Shown: positions 53,304 to 62,944, counted from the first letter of the stretch. The stretch is DNA of 64,000 nt from Bradyrhizobium lablabi (GCF_900141755.1 NZ_LT670844.1:7226501-7290500), one strand, 5' to 3'. Program-made: numbers and translations. The notes: generated by a model from the sequence alone, not told the origin.

Positions 53304-54017
53304 ATGCTTTCGGTCGCGTCGACGTACGGCAAGTCTCGTGCGGCTGCCGGCGGCTTGATTTCGACGGTGCCGGATTCGGTTGGCCGGGTCGCCGAGATGC
53401 GCAAGCATCTGCGTCCTTATTGGTATCATGCGGAGGTGGGCGGCATCGTTCTTGTCACCGGGATGGGCACGCATCGCGACGAAGGCTTCTTCAGGGCAAT
53501 GGCGGCAGGAGTACCGGAGGTGGCGAGGCTCGCCCAAGATGAGCAGCAGCTCAAGATTCTGGAGCTTCTCTCTGACGACGTCCGCGCGTTTCTCGCTTCA
53601 GCAAAGCTTGCACCGGGACCCTACCAGCTCGACAATTATCACCTCGAAGAGGCGCCAGACCGGAAGCTCAAGTTCAATTCCTACGGTGAAGCTCCGATTG
53701 AGTTGCCGGCGGAGCGCACATTCGTATTTGCGGTGACAGAGGAGCATCTGAAGTTGCTGCGTCACCTCAATGCAAGAGAATCGTTCAATACTAGGGAATG
53801 GTACGGTTTCCTCGAGCTCATGGACGTGAAACGTCCGTATGGCGATATGGCTTATTATTTCATCGACATGGCTGACGCGCTCGGTGAGCCGCTGCCGCCG
53901 CGCGATGCCGACAATAGGCCACAATTCACGCCGCAGCAGATCGAAAGGTACGTCCGTCTGCACAAGGAAATGCTGTTCGCCGCCCAGGCATTCTGGAGTT
54001 ACGCAGTCATGCGATGA
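53304..54017 (+). CDS. Conserved protein of unknown function, coupled to mazF
   Basis: 237 residues, starting 2 bp after the mazF stop, so translational coupling is likely. It is soluble and helical, with Trp/Tyr-rich patches (LRPYWYHAEVGGIVLVTGMGT and LFAAQAFWSYAVM). It has no signal peptide or recognised motif. Its link to the toxin pair may be accidental. I do not recognise the family. Confidence 0.6.
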   Translation: MLSVASTYGKSRAAAGGLISTVPDSVGRVAEMRKHLRPYWYHAEVGGIVLVTGMGTHRDEGFFRAMAAGVPEVARLAQDEQQLKILELLSDDVRAFLASAKLAPGPYQLDNYHLEEAPDRKLKFNSYGEAPIELPAERTFVFAVTEEHLKLLRHLNARESFNTREWYGFLELMDVKRPYGDMAYYFIDMADALGEPLPPRDADNRPQFTPQQIERYVRLHKEMLFAAQAFWSYAVMR

Positions 54018-54166
54018 TGAACTCATCCAAGCATACCACGCGCGTCCGCGGCTGCTCTGGGACTTTTTTCAAGTTCTTTGGCCGATCATAGAGCTTCCGT
54101 TTGCAACAACCGGGGCGGCGGCAACTGTAAGGGTAGGCAGCGAAACCCAATTTCGCTCGGCAAACG

Positions 54167-55306
54167 CTACTTCGGAACGCCGTGCTTCCACTGGTCCCAG
54201 TGGACGACGACATCCTTGATGAACGGCGCCGAAGCTATCCATAGATTGCTTATGGCGGGCACGAAACCGCCCGAGCCTCCCTCGGGGCCACAACCGCAGA
54301 GCGAGTGCCAGGCCGACTCACCGGGGTAGGGACGGTCGAAGTTCGATGCGGTCCGCAGCACGGCAACGCGGTCGAGATCCACCAGCCCGGAGATGGCCCC
54401 GCGGGTAAGGGCCATGTAGGTGGCGTTATCCTCCTGTTGGGTGGTGCAATAGGTCCCTTTGCCGTTGGTCCACAGCGTGGTCCATGCCGTGGCGCGCTCG
54501 CCAAGCTTGATGCCGTGAAACCAGGTGTCGCCCGCCATCGTGTCGCACTGAATGACGCTGGGCGGGGCCTTGGCCTTCGCCTCGGCATAGCGGGCTCGAT
54601 AGGCCTGGGCGGTCGGATTGTCGTTGACCGTGAGATCCACCTTGCTGGTCAAGGACAGGATCTTCTGCAGCAACGGTTCGTTCAACTGATACATCTCGCT
54701 GTGATACGGGGTGGGGATGCTGGGCAGCGAGTTCCAGGGCTGCGTGGACGTATCGGTCGGAAAGATCGCGGCGTATCCATAGGGCCAGACCGGGAAGGTC
54801 GGATCGGCTGCGCTTCCCGGAATCTCGCGCGCGTCGATCTCCCATGAAATGCCGTAGTCGATGAGATAGCGCGCCCACGCCGCCGAGCCGGTTGTCCCCT
54901 CGTGAGGATCGATCCCGGCAATGCCTGCGATCAGGAAGTAGGTGCGGCGCAAGTCGAACTTTTCGCTGAGGATCAAGGCCATGGTCGATGCGGCCACGTT
55001 CGCGTGACCCTCGCCGGCGACCATCTGGCACACATCGTCGGAGTTGCACAAAATGTTGGGATAGTCGGGCGACAGGCCCCGAACTTGTATCGATTTCGTC
55101 AACCCGAGATTGGAGGTGAAAGCCGACGCCTCGGAGAATGGGAAGGGGGTGCCGCCGAACATGTTGATGATCATGACCTTCACGGGTCGTGCGTCATCGT
55201 CGGCGAACGACGGACCGGCGAACAGTGCAGCAACGAGGACGCTTGCGCCGGCTAGCAAGTATCTGGTTATCGACAGGACAGTTTCGAACATCCTATGGCT
55301 ATGCAT
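54167..55306 (-). CDS. NUP-family nucleoside permease-like protein
   Basis: 379 residues from the ATG at 55306 (GGAGGCGCTTCC before it). Signal peptide YLLAGASVLVAALFAGPSFAD, then the purine nucleoside permease pattern: VKVMIINMFGGT, FLIAGIAGIDPHEGTTGSAAWARYLIDYG and CDTMAGDTWFHG. Fungal and bacterial members take up nucleosides or act as phosphorylase-like proteins. With a signal peptide this is probably periplasmic. The substrate is unknown. Confidence 0.85.
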   Translation of the reverse strand: MHSHRMFETVLSITRYLLAGASVLVAALFAGPSFADDDARPVKVMIINMFGGTPFPFSEASAFTSNLGLTKSIQVRGLSPDYPNILCNSDDVCQMVAGEGHANVAASTMALILSEKFDLRRTYFLIAGIAGIDPHEGTTGSAAWARYLIDYGISWEIDAREIPGSAADPTFPVWPYGYAAIFPTDTSTQPWNSLPSIPTPYHSEMYQLNEPLLQKILSLTSKVDLTVNDNPTAQAYRARYAEAKAKAPPSVIQCDTMAGDTWFHGIKLGERATAWTTLWTNGKGTYCTTQQEDNATYMALTRGAISGLVDLDRVAVLRTASNFDRPYPGESAWHSLCGCGPEGGSGGFVPAISNLWIASAPFIKDVVVHWDQWKHGVPK

Positions 55307-55674
55307 GGAAGCGCCTCCTTTTTGGGTGTCGATATTTGCGCAATAGAGCCCAGCGAACCTTTCGGCCTTTTGGTAAGCGGTTGCACGATTCCGGGATGTT
55401 ACAGTCGGGATGTGATGGTTATGTATCGGCCAGGTTTGGTTGGCGGCTCTCCTCTCTGAACAACCAATTCGCTTTGTCCGATTCTTAGTCGATCTGCTCA
55501 AATGTGAGGCGATGGTGCGCGAGGTTTTGCTTGAGGCCGAACCGTCCGAACACGATCTGATGCTTAAGATCGTGTTGAAAACGATGACGGTCAGCAAAGC
55601 TGCGACACGAGAAATCGCCGCATCGTCGCAGTGACGCTGTTCATTTGGGGTGAGGGTTGGCCGCCCCGCCCGGG
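55307..55674. other. Intergenic region with no firm gene
   Basis: 368 bp. A 40-64 codon plus-strand frame (to 55634) is present but has no ribosome site or known motif. I see no box, hairpin or RNA gene. Confidence 0.35.
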
Positions 55675-56154
55675 CTAGTGCGGATGTCCCGCAATCTTGG
55701 CCGCGAACACGGTAAGGCCGGCGCAGAGCAGGTGAAAAACGAACGCCACGAAATAGACTGGCCCTGCGAGGACGTTTCTGATGGAGAGACTTCGGTGGTC
55801 GGGCGCGCGGACGATCAGTGCGGGAGAGCTGATGTTGTCGGGCTCGCCTCGCTCATTGACGTACCAGCGCCCTCTCAAAAACAGGCTCTCTACCAGAAAG
55901 GGATAATTCCCGGCCTTGCCGCCGGAAGGAGGTTCGATCGCACGGGCAGCGAATCCCGGAAATTTCAAGCGATAGATTTTACCTACCTGAAGCCCGCGCC
56001 CAGGTGCGATGATCTTCCCGTCTTTCACTGGAGCCGGCCAGTTGCCGGTCTCGCCTTGAGAGATATTTCCGTACATCATCGCCGCTTCGCCCAGATGCCG
56101 AATCACATAATAGCGCAAAAATGCGGCCCGCTCTGCGGCAAAGGCTTTCCCCAA
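55675..56154 (-). CDS. Hypothetical protein with C-terminal membrane helix
   Basis: 159 residues. It has a soluble N-terminal part (MMYGNISQGETGNWPAPVKDGKIIAPG) with many Gly and Pro, and a single membrane helix near the C-terminus (VLAGPVYFVAFVFHLLCAGL). The start is uncertain. No family is recognised. Neighbours do not help. Confidence 0.45.
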   Translation of the reverse strand: MGKAFAAERAAFLRYYVIRHLGEAAMMYGNISQGETGNWPAPVKDGKIIAPGRGLQVGKIYRLKFPGFAARAIEPPSGGKAGNYPFLVESLFLRGRWYVNERGEPDNISSPALIVRAPDHRSLSIRNVLAGPVYFVAFVFHLLCAGLTVFAAKIAGHPH

Positions 56155-56299
56155 CCGGGAATTATCAAATCAGGAGCATCGCCGTGGCCCATCGATCAGC
56201 AGGCGATGATCGCCCGCACGAACGGAGCCGCGGTGCTTCAAAACGAGAAATATCCTCAGCCACCTTGGCAAACTCCCAGCCGCTACCCAATAGCACGCC

Positions 56300-57067
56300 T
56301 CAAACCCTAACGCGCTGTTCCGGACAGTTGGTCAGGCGCGCCGGAACGCCGACAGCGGTGCAGCCGGCCGGCACATCCTTCGTGACAACCGCTCCGGCGC
56401 CGATTTTGGCAAAGTCGCCGATGCTGATGTCGCCCAGGATCGTTGCGCCCGCGGAGAGGTACGCGCCGCGGCCGATTCTCGGTGCGCGACCGCCGAGCGC
56501 ATCTTTCCGTCCCACGGTGACGCGCTGCAGGATCGTCACCTCGTCGCCGATCTCCACAAGACGGCCCACGACGATTTCAGTCGCATGATCAAGAAAGACC
56601 GGCGTTCCGATTCTTGCGGATGGATGGATGCTCACCTGAAGCGAGTCGGAGGATTGGCTTTGCAGCAACAACGCAAGATCGATCCGGCCGTTGCTCCAGA
56701 GCCAGTTCGACACACGAAAGACTTGCAGTGCGATGTATCCCTTGAAGTTGAGAAGCGGCAGCAGCAAACCCATGGTCGCGGGATCACGAACTGTAATCCA
56801 GCGCAGATCACGGCTCGCCGCCTCAACCAGATCGGGTGCAGCCAAAAATGCCTCGCGAGCTATCTGCGCAAACCGTCCGCGCTCGGTGCTGTTTTTTCCA
56901 AGCCGCCCGCCGATCTGGTAGGCAACCGCGCTATCAAGATCGGCGTGATCAAGGATCGCGGATGACAAGGAGCTGCCAAAAATCGGATCGATCGCACCGG
57001 CCACTACTGCCTCGTGCCGGATCGACTGCCAGAGGTCGTCGCTGGATGCAATTCCGTTGGGATTCAT
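56300..57067 (-). CDS. Serine acetyltransferase-like (CysE-type) protein with altered active site
   Basis: 255 residues. The helical N-terminal domain (DPATMGLLLPLLNFKGYIALQVF) and the left-handed beta-helix (LDHATEIVVGRLVEIGDEVTILQ) are clearly CysE-like. The His of LDHAT is kept, but the Asp of the usual VDIHP is Ser here (SIHPSA) and the His of RHPKI is Ala (RAPRIG). Both residues are important in known enzymes, so the activity or acceptor may have changed. It is divergent from the hisC-like gene. The start at 57067 is preferred over a longer frame without a ribosome site. Confidence 0.8.
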   Translation of the reverse strand: MNPNGIASSDDLWQSIRHEAVVAGAIDPIFGSSLSSAILDHADLDSAVAYQIGGRLGKNSTERGRFAQIAREAFLAAPDLVEAASRDLRWITVRDPATMGLLLPLLNFKGYIALQVFRVSNWLWSNGRIDLALLLQSQSSDSLQVSIHPSARIGTPVFLDHATEIVVGRLVEIGDEVTILQRVTVGRKDALGGRAPRIGRGAYLSAGATILGDISIGDFAKIGAGAVVTKDVPAGCTAVGVPARLTNCPEQRVRV

Positions 57068-57354
57068 GGCCGCCAACCCGCCCGTTCGCCGCTTGGCCAA
57101 TATAGGCTCGCCCTGCCGCAGCGCCAATACCGGCTTTCATGGAAGCCCGCGTTGGAATTCCTTGGCATTTCTCTATCGGTGGAGACGTTGCCTCCGATGT
57201 TAAATTGTGCAGTCATGGTCGCTAACCGCTTATCAATGCGCTGCGGAAGCGCTGAGTCAGTAACCGGCCATGTTATCGATGGCCGTCTGACACGGTGGCA
57301 GAATTCGAGGCACGCCCATATGACCCGCTCGTTCCGGACGACAGCCATTCCCGC

Positions 57355-58440
57355 ATGACGTACGAACGCGCCCATCTCAAGGCCATGCAGGGCTACACGC
57401 CGGGGCAGCAGCCTGACACGCCAGCCATTAAGCTGAACACGAACGAAAATCCCTATCCACCCGGCCCCGCCGTTGCGCACGCCTTGAGCTCCTTTCCACT
57501 CGACATGTTGCAGCGCTATCCGGATCCGCTTGCCGGTAATTTCCGCGCGAGCGTCGCTCGCCTGCACCGCCTCGCTCCTGCAAACGTCATAGCGACCAAC
57601 GGTGGTGATGAGCTGCTCAGGCTGGCCTTGACGACATTCCTCGATCCCGGAAAGCCGCTCGGGCTGTTGACGCCGAGTTACGGTCTCTATTCCGTTCTGG
57701 CGACCATCCATGGCAGTCCTCTCGCCAGCGTACCGCTTGGCAACGATTGGTCGGTTCCTGATAACACCGCCGAACGATGGAATGCGGCGGGAGCTCCTCT
57801 CGCCATCATGACAAATCCTCACGCACCATCAGGCGCGCTTGCCTCGGCAGCCGAACTCCATAAACTCGCGCTGACCTTCCGCGGCGTGCTGCTCGTCGAC
57901 GAAGCCTATGTCGACTTTGTCGATCCCGAGATCGGACATGAGACATCCACGATGGTCGCCGCCTATCCCAATGTGCTAATTCTGCGAACGCTCAGCAAAG
58001 GCTATTCGCTCGCGGGCCTGCGGCTCGCCTACGGCCTCGGAGCTAATGAACTTGTCGCTCCCATGCTGTCGAAGACGAAGGATTCCTATAACGTCGACGC
58101 CATCGCACAAGCCGTTGGGACAGCCGCGCTCGAAGATGTCCGATCCGCGGCCAGAAGTTGGGAGGCGGTGCGCCATGAGCGGAGAGCTCTTGATCGGGCC
58201 CTGACCGCGATTGGTTTGCCATGCTCGCCGTCGCAGGCGAATTTTCTCCTCGCCACTGTTCCCGCCGGCGGGCGATGGCACAGCGCGGAGAAAGTCTATC
58301 GCTCTCTCATGGCCCGAGGCATCTTTGTGCGATGGTTCGATGAGGAGGGATTGCGCGATAAACTACGGATCAGCATCGGTACGCCCGACGAAAACCAGCA
58401 CCTTGTGGAAGCTCTCCGGCTGCTTGGCGGATCGCAGTAG
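57355..58440 (+). CDS. hisC: Histidinol-phosphate/aromatic aminotransferase (HisC type)
   Basis: 361 residues from an ATG at 57355; 20 more codons are open upstream. Class I/II PLP-dependent aminotransferase: KLNTNENPYPPGP, ATNGGDELLRLAL, MTNPHAPSG, VDEAYVDF and the PLP Lys in RTLSKGYSLAGLR. It makes histidinol phosphate or acts on aromatic amino acids. No other his genes are near, so it may be a second, specialised copy. Its last 160 bp are repeated at 62785-62944. Confidence 0.9.
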   Translation: MTYERAHLKAMQGYTPGQQPDTPAIKLNTNENPYPPGPAVAHALSSFPLDMLQRYPDPLAGNFRASVARLHRLAPANVIATNGGDELLRLALTTFLDPGKPLGLLTPSYGLYSVLATIHGSPLASVPLGNDWSVPDNTAERWNAAGAPLAIMTNPHAPSGALASAAELHKLALTFRGVLLVDEAYVDFVDPEIGHETSTMVAAYPNVLILRTLSKGYSLAGLRLAYGLGANELVAPMLSKTKDSYNVDAIAQAVGTAALEDVRSAARSWEAVRHERRALDRALTAIGLPCSPSQANFLLATVPAGGRWHSAEKVYRSLMARGIFVRWFDEEGLRDKLRISIGTPDENQHLVEALRLLGGSQ

Positions 58441-58443
58441 ATT
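58281..58443 (+). repeat. 163-bp direct repeat, left copy (3' end of hisC)
   Basis: Identical to 62785-62947 except for about six bases. Both copies have the same orientation and enclose 4.3 kb. Confidence 0.9.
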
Positions 58444-58714
58444 GGCGCGCCATTCGGGATAAAGATGGGCACTCAAATAACCGGGAAATCCAGGTCGTCC
58501 GATAGCACGCTTAGCTAATTGATTTTGGAAAGCCTATCGGGTGCCGGTGTGCTGTCCAATATCCGTTACTGGATATTCCGCTGATTTGGCCATGTCCGCT
58601 TTTAGGATGAGGACAACCCACGACCCCGATTTCGAAATTCGCGCTACGTCTAGGCCGAGCTCGCGATCGTCATCCGCACTTTACTCTTTGAACCCTCCAT
58701 AGGTCCCCGCGACT

Positions 58715-59620
58715 TCAGCTGATAGCCGTCATCCACGTCGAGAAGGCTTCGATGACAGGCGCCCGCGGACTATGGGCCATCGAGACGAGATAAAACCCGT
58801 AGCCGGGCAGGGAGAGCGGATGCGTCTTCACGAGCAGCCCACTCCTCAGTTCATTGCTGACGACCACGTCGCTGCAGATCGCAACCCCCTGTCCACCGAC
58901 AACGGCGTCAATCGCGTGCAGCTCCTCGCGGAAACTCAGGTCCCAGACCTTTTCGAGGGGTTTGAAATCGGGATCGATCGACCGCGCGACCGCCAGCCAT
59001 TGCCGCCAGGTCGGCGCTTCCGGATCGCGGTTCATCCAATCATAGTGGATCAAAGGAAGACGCTGGAGATCTGCAGCCCGCTCGATCGGGCCATAGTGCT
59101 CCAACAGACGCGGGCTGCAAACGGGAACGTACACGTCCCGAAACACCTCGTGCGCTACAAAGTCGAGCGGCGGCTTTCGTGCATAACGGATCGCTACGTC
59201 TGCGGCGCCCGCTCTCACATCGAGTACCGCATCCGTGCCGATGATTTCCAAAGGGACCGTGGGGTTTTCTTCACGCCATTTCGGCAGTTGCGGGACCAGC
59301 CATTTGCTGGCGAATGCGCTCGGGCTCGTCACGCGAAGCGGCGCTTGCACATCCTCTTCTGCCAACAACGCCACCGCCGAGGCCAGCGCATCGAAGCCAT
59401 TGCGCAAGGCCGGATAGAGGCGTGCCCCAGCGCTCGTCAGGAGCAAAGGCCGCGGGCGGCGCTGGAACAGCTTTACTCCGCAGGCCTCTTCCAATTGTCG
59501 TATCTGGTGGCTGATTGCCGTCGGCGTGACGCCGAGCTCCTTCGCGGCAGCCCCGAAGCTATGATGCCGGGCAGCGGCCTCGAAGGCATGGAGAGCTCGA
59601 AGGGGCGGAAGCTTCCTCAT
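58715..59620 (-). CDS. LysR-family regulator (GcvA-like)
   Basis: 301 residues. N-terminal winged HTH (LRALHAFEAAARHHSFGAAAKELGVTPTAISHQIRQLEEACG) and a LysR effector domain with the GcvA-type features. It is divergent from the tautomerase gene at 59797, which it likely controls. No clear T-N11-A operator was fixed by eye. Confidence 0.92.
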   Translation of the reverse strand: MRKLPPLRALHAFEAAARHHSFGAAAKELGVTPTAISHQIRQLEEACGVKLFQRRPRPLLLTSAGARLYPALRNGFDALASAVALLAEEDVQAPLRVTSPSAFASKWLVPQLPKWREENPTVPLEIIGTDAVLDVRAGAADVAIRYARKPPLDFVAHEVFRDVYVPVCSPRLLEHYGPIERAADLQRLPLIHYDWMNRDPEAPTWRQWLAVARSIDPDFKPLEKVWDLSFREELHAIDAVVGGQGVAICSDVVVSNELRSGLLVKTHPLSLPGYGFYLVSMAHSPRAPVIEAFSTWMTAIS

Positions 59621-59796
59621 GCAATCAGTGTAGATGAGGTTTTCTCATCCAGCACCTGAATTCTATGATTTTGCAATGGTTTGGCGCTCCGTGAGATGAT
59701 GGCATGGGCATCCATGGCCGGAAGCAAATCGTCTGTTTCGAATGGCCGCCCAGCTCTCCGTTTCCGGTATCGATGCGATGACTGAGGAGCCCGACC

Positions 59797-60201
59797 ATGC
59801 CGCTGACCCGCATTTCCCTCCGCCGCGGCAAACCCGCCGCTTACCGCAAGGCGATCCGCGACGGCCTCTATCGCGCCATGCGCGAGACCTTCAACGTGCC
59901 GGAGGTTAATCGCTTCATGCTGATCACCGAGCATGAGGAGGTCGATTTCGACTACGGCGCCAACTATCTCGGCATCGCCCGCAGCGACGACCTCCTGATC
60001 ATCCAGCTCACCGTCAACAACACCCGCACCCTCGCCCAGAAGAAGGCGCTCTACCGCCGCATCGTTGAGTTGCTGACCGAGAGCCCCGGCCTGCGGCCGG
60101 AGGATATCTTCATCAGCCTGGTCGAGGTGCTGCCCGAGAACTGGTCCTTAGGCCATGGCGAGGCGCAATATGCGCCTCTTAATGTGCCTGCGCCCACGTA
60201 A
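59797..60201 (+). CDS. Tautomerase-superfamily protein
   Basis: 134 residues with the catalytic N-terminal Pro (MPLTRISLRRGK) and the family layout of 4-oxalocrotonate tautomerase/MIF-like proteins in a longer form (LLTESPGLRPEDIFISLVEV). GAGGAG precedes the ATG. It probably isomerises a small keto acid; substrate unknown. It is divergent from the LysR gene. Confidence 0.88.
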   Translation: MPLTRISLRRGKPAAYRKAIRDGLYRAMRETFNVPEVNRFMLITEHEEVDFDYGANYLGIARSDDLLIIQLTVNNTRTLAQKKALYRRIVELLTESPGLRPEDIFISLVEVLPENWSLGHGEAQYAPLNVPAPT

Positions 60202-60391
60202 AAGGGCGGCCGGCCCGAGAGTCTGACCGCCGCATCGGTGCGTCGCGACCAGGATCAGGGCTTCGATCGCGGCTTCCCATGCCGGGATGGCGCCGCGCGG
60301 CCCGAAGGGACTAGCAATCGCCCAACATATGGGGCTTGCGTGGCGGGCCTACCGCGCATCGTGGTGCATCGCCTCTTTGCGATGCTTTAAC

Positions 60392-61189
60392 CTACCGTGG
60401 GGTGAATGGCTGCCCGACTCCTAGGCTTCCTCCTCCCGGTTGCGCGGTGATGCCTGGAACAGCAGCGGGCGCGTTTGGGCCAACTCCAACGGGATTCTGG
60501 GATAGCGAATTGCCCGTTTGGACCACCGAAGCTCCCGGGAGAGCGGTCACGTTACCCACGACTGACCCGACCGAACTGGGCGCCGCCACGTTGCCACGCG
60601 AGCCGCCGCCAAGCGACCCAGTCCCAACGCCGCTGGATACCCCGCCAGTCGTAACGCCGCTGGACACCCCGCTTCCAACGCCGCTGGACACCGCGCCGCC
60701 GGACACCCCGCTTCTAACACCGCTGGGCGCCCCGACAGTCGCAACGCCGCTGGACACCCCGCTTCCAACGCCGCTGGACACCGCGCCGCCGGACACCCCG
60801 CTTCCAACACCGCTGGGCACCCCGACAGTCCCAACGCCGCCGGACACCCCGCCAGTCCCACCGCCGCCGGACAGCCCGCCAATCCCACCGCCGCCGGACA
60901 CCCCGCCAGTCCCATCGCCGCTGGACAGCCCGCCAATCCCACCGCCGCCGGACACCCCGCCAGTCCCAACACCGATGGACACCCCGCCAGTTCCAAAGCC
61001 GCCGCCGGACATCCCGCCAGTCCCAACGCCGATGGACACCCCGCCAGTCCTACCGCCGCCGGAAACCCCGCCAGTCCCAAAGCCGCTGGACATCCCGCCG
61101 CTCACGCCGCCAGTCCTTTGGGCTAGGACGCCGTAGGGCGTGCATAGAAGGAAGGCGGCGGTTAACAATCCAAGTTTATAAGCGACCAT
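60392..61189 (-). CDS. Secreted Gly/Ser/Val-rich repeat protein
   Basis: 265 residues from the ATG at 61189 (CAGGAG upstream). Signal peptide LGLLTAAFLLCTPYGVLAQ, then about 160 residues of repeats such as GTGGVSGG / GIGGLSGG / GSGVSSGV and a less regular C-terminus. The opposite strand is also open (Pro-rich) but has no signal or ribosome site. Periodic DNA here may vary in copy number. A surface or matrix role is possible. Confidence 0.75.
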   Translation of the reverse strand: MVAYKLGLLTAAFLLCTPYGVLAQRTGGVSGGMSSGFGTGGVSGGGRTGGVSIGVGTGGMSGGGFGTGGVSIGVGTGGVSGGGGIGGLSSGDGTGGVSGGGGIGGLSGGGGTGGVSGGVGTVGVPSGVGSGVSGGAVSSGVGSGVSSGVATVGAPSGVRSGVSGGAVSSGVGSGVSSGVTTGGVSSGVGTGSLGGGSRGNVAAPSSVGSVVGNVTALPGASVVQTGNSLSQNPVGVGPNAPAAVPGITAQPGGGSLGVGQPFTPR

Positions 61190-61727
61190 GGCCTACTCCT
61201 GTGGCTGAGCCCCAGGATTTGAGCGTCATCGCTGAGCACGGCGACACTGAGGCCGTCACGCATGAATGATCGCGAGCCCCGCGATAAACATCGTGCACAT
61301 GATGGTGCGGCGGCCGATGCGGTTTCACGCTCGATGTTCCCGATTTTGGCGCGCGGCCTCATTGACTTTGGCGCGGTCGCGCGGCATCGGGCATCGGATT
61401 TCTAAACGGACCCTGTACTACCCACCGGGAACCCGCCTATAAAACCGCAGTCACAAAGTTTTTATCCTCCCTCCTGCCAGCTGGTGGTGCAAATCTGCGA
61501 GGGACCCCCAAATCTCCGAGCGCGGATGGCATGACGTTCGTCATGGCATCGTCCCGAATTTCCTGCCTTGGATCGCACATGGGCGAAGTTGTTCAATTTA
61601 TCCCGAAGCGTGAGGTCGAACGGGCCCGTCTTATTGAACAGGCCCGCGCGATATACGAGCGCATCTTCCCGACGGAGGGCCCGGCCAGCTTGCAGTCCAG
61701 GACATAGTGGCGCAAGGAAACACGGCG
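61190..61727. other. Mostly non-coding stretch before the 42-residue gene
   Basis: 538 bp. Apart from the small gene at 61579-61707 I see no convincing frame and no copy of the recurrent box. Confidence 0.4.
61579..61707 (+). CDS. Very small conserved-type protein
   Basis: 42 residues: MGEVVQFIPKREVERARLI, EQARAIYERIFPTEGP and a short tail. It resembles short Lys/Arg/Glu helix proteins often seen in Bradyrhizobium genomes. The ribosome site is weak. It lies 20 bp before the secreted CC-motif gene and may be co-transcribed with it. Function unknown. Confidence 0.55.
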   Translation: MGEVVQFIPKREVERARLIEQARAIYERIFPTEGPASLQSRT

Positions 61728-62054
61728 ATGAAGCGACTGGCTCTGATCCTGCTGCTCCTCTGTACTCCTGCGCTCGCCCACGTTGCCAACCATCCCGAGC
61801 TAAATAGCTGGTTCGATCATCTCGCGAGCGGTAAAGGGTTGTGCTGTTCTATCGCGGATGGCCATGCGGTCGCCGATCCAGACTGGGATTCCAAAGACGG
61901 CCATTACCGCGTCCGTCTCGACAACCAATGGATCGTCGTTCCTGACGACGCCGTGATCACGGAGCCGAACCGCGCCGGCCGAACGATGGTCTGGACGTGG
62001 TTCTTAAATGGTCAGCGAGCGATCCGCTGCTTCATGCCCGGCAGCATGACGTAG
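61728..62054 (+). CDS. Small secreted protein with CC motif, paralogue of 49295-49684
   Basis: 108 residues from the ATG at 61728. Signal peptide LALILLLLCTPALAHV; mature part WFDHLASGKGLCCSIADGH and VRLDNQWIVVPDDAV, then PNRAGRTMVW and a final Cys. The plan matches the protein at 49295. No known function. Confidence 0.72.
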   Translation: MKRLALILLLLCTPALAHVANHPELNSWFDHLASGKGLCCSIADGHAVADPDWDSKDGHYRVRLDNQWIVVPDDAVITEPNRAGRTMVWTWFLNGQRAIRCFMPGSMT

Positions 62055-62138
62055 TCACCCACGCCCCGCCGCCTCGATCCAACGCAGCACGGGCCGTTTC
62101 TGATCCGGCGACGAACATTGCAAGATGGGCGAACGGTG

Positions 62139-62318
62139 ATGCTGGAAACGTTGGACTACGCGGCGATGATCCTGCCATTTGTCGCGGCGGTCTGGAGCGG
62201 CTGGAACGCATATGACGTGCGGGACAGGGGGGAACCCAACTTGAGCCGAAGGTTGTCGAGGAGTGCCGGTTATGCTACAATTTGGCAACGCTCCAGGGGG
62301 ATATCTCAAAGGAGCTGA
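62139..62318 (+). CDS. Possible small membrane protein
   Basis: A 59-residue frame with one hydrophobic segment (YAAMILPFVAAVWSGWNAY) and a basic tail. The ribosome site is poor and the end abuts the next gene. It may be chance. Confidence 0.25.
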   Translation: MLETLDYAAMILPFVAAVWSGWNAYDVRDRGEPNLSRRLSRSAGYATIWQRSRGISQRS

Positions 62319-62320
62319 CG

Positions 62321-62590
62321 ATGACCAAAAGCATTCTTGTCAGTCTTGCTATCCTCACTCTCTCTACTTCTGCCGTTTTGGCCGCGCAGCGGACTCATCA
62401 TCGCCAGGCGATGAACGCAAATGCCGGTGTGGGTGCTGCCGGTGTGGGTGCTGCCGGCGTGGGTGCGTCTCCGGTCTTCTGGACGGGCGGTGTGAGTAGC
62501 AGCGACCACGCCATGTATATCAAAAATCTGCACGACTCCGGGTATAATACGAAGAACAATTTCAACGCGAGCGGGAACGTGGCGCAATAG
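62321..62590 (+). CDS. Small secreted protein with GVGAA repeats
   Basis: 89 residues from the ATG at 62321 (AAGGAGCTGACG upstream). Signal peptide LVSLAILTLSTSAVLAAQ, then a short GVGAAGVGAAGVGA repeat and a polar C-terminus (HDSGYNTKNNFNASG). No family recognised. Confidence 0.68.
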   Translation: MTKSILVSLAILTLSTSAVLAAQRTHHRQAMNANAGVGAAGVGAAGVGASPVFWTGGVSSSDHAMYIKNLHDSGYNTKNNFNASGNVAQ

Positions 62591-62784
62591 CGTCAGGTCT
62601 CGTCGTCCATCGTCCATCTTCGTCTTCCCCTCGGGCTGGGCTGACAGCATCTTGGGGAAGGGCTTTTTTGCGTTTGGCGACCCTAAGCGCTACCAATTTG
62701 TCGCCTCGCAAATGCGCCTTGATGTGCTCGGGCATGTCGGCTCTATGGCGCGGCCTTCGAACGCACCAGCGCGCTCGCCAGCGC

Positions 62785-62944
62785 CAGCGCGGAGAAAGTC
62801 TATCGCTCTCTCATGGCCCGACGCATCTTTGTGCGATGGTTCGATGAGGAGGGATTACGGGATAAACTGCGGATCAGCATCGGTACGCCCGAGGAAAACC
62901 AGCACCTTGTGGAAGCTCTCCGGCTGCTTGGCGGATCGAAGTAG
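62785..62944 (+). pseudogene. hisC 3' fragment
   Basis: Encodes the last ~53 residues of the HisC-like protein (SAEKVYRSLMARR, DEEGLRDKLRISIG) in frame to the stop, but the rest of the gene is absent; sequence before it is unrelated. The surrounding 439 bp (62591-63029) hold nothing else convincing. Confidence 0.85.

Noticed and set aside
57201..57208. TTAAATT near 57200, like the right half of the recurrent box.
   Set aside because: No TAAA at the required distance and no matching flanks.
60600..61090. Periodic DNA resembling a repeat array.
   Set aside because: Repeats are degenerate, coding and without spacers, so not CRISPR.
60336..61136. Pro/Thr-rich plus-strand frame opposite the Gly-rich gene.
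   Set aside because: It has no signal or ribosome site; it is the complement of a repeat-rich gene with both.
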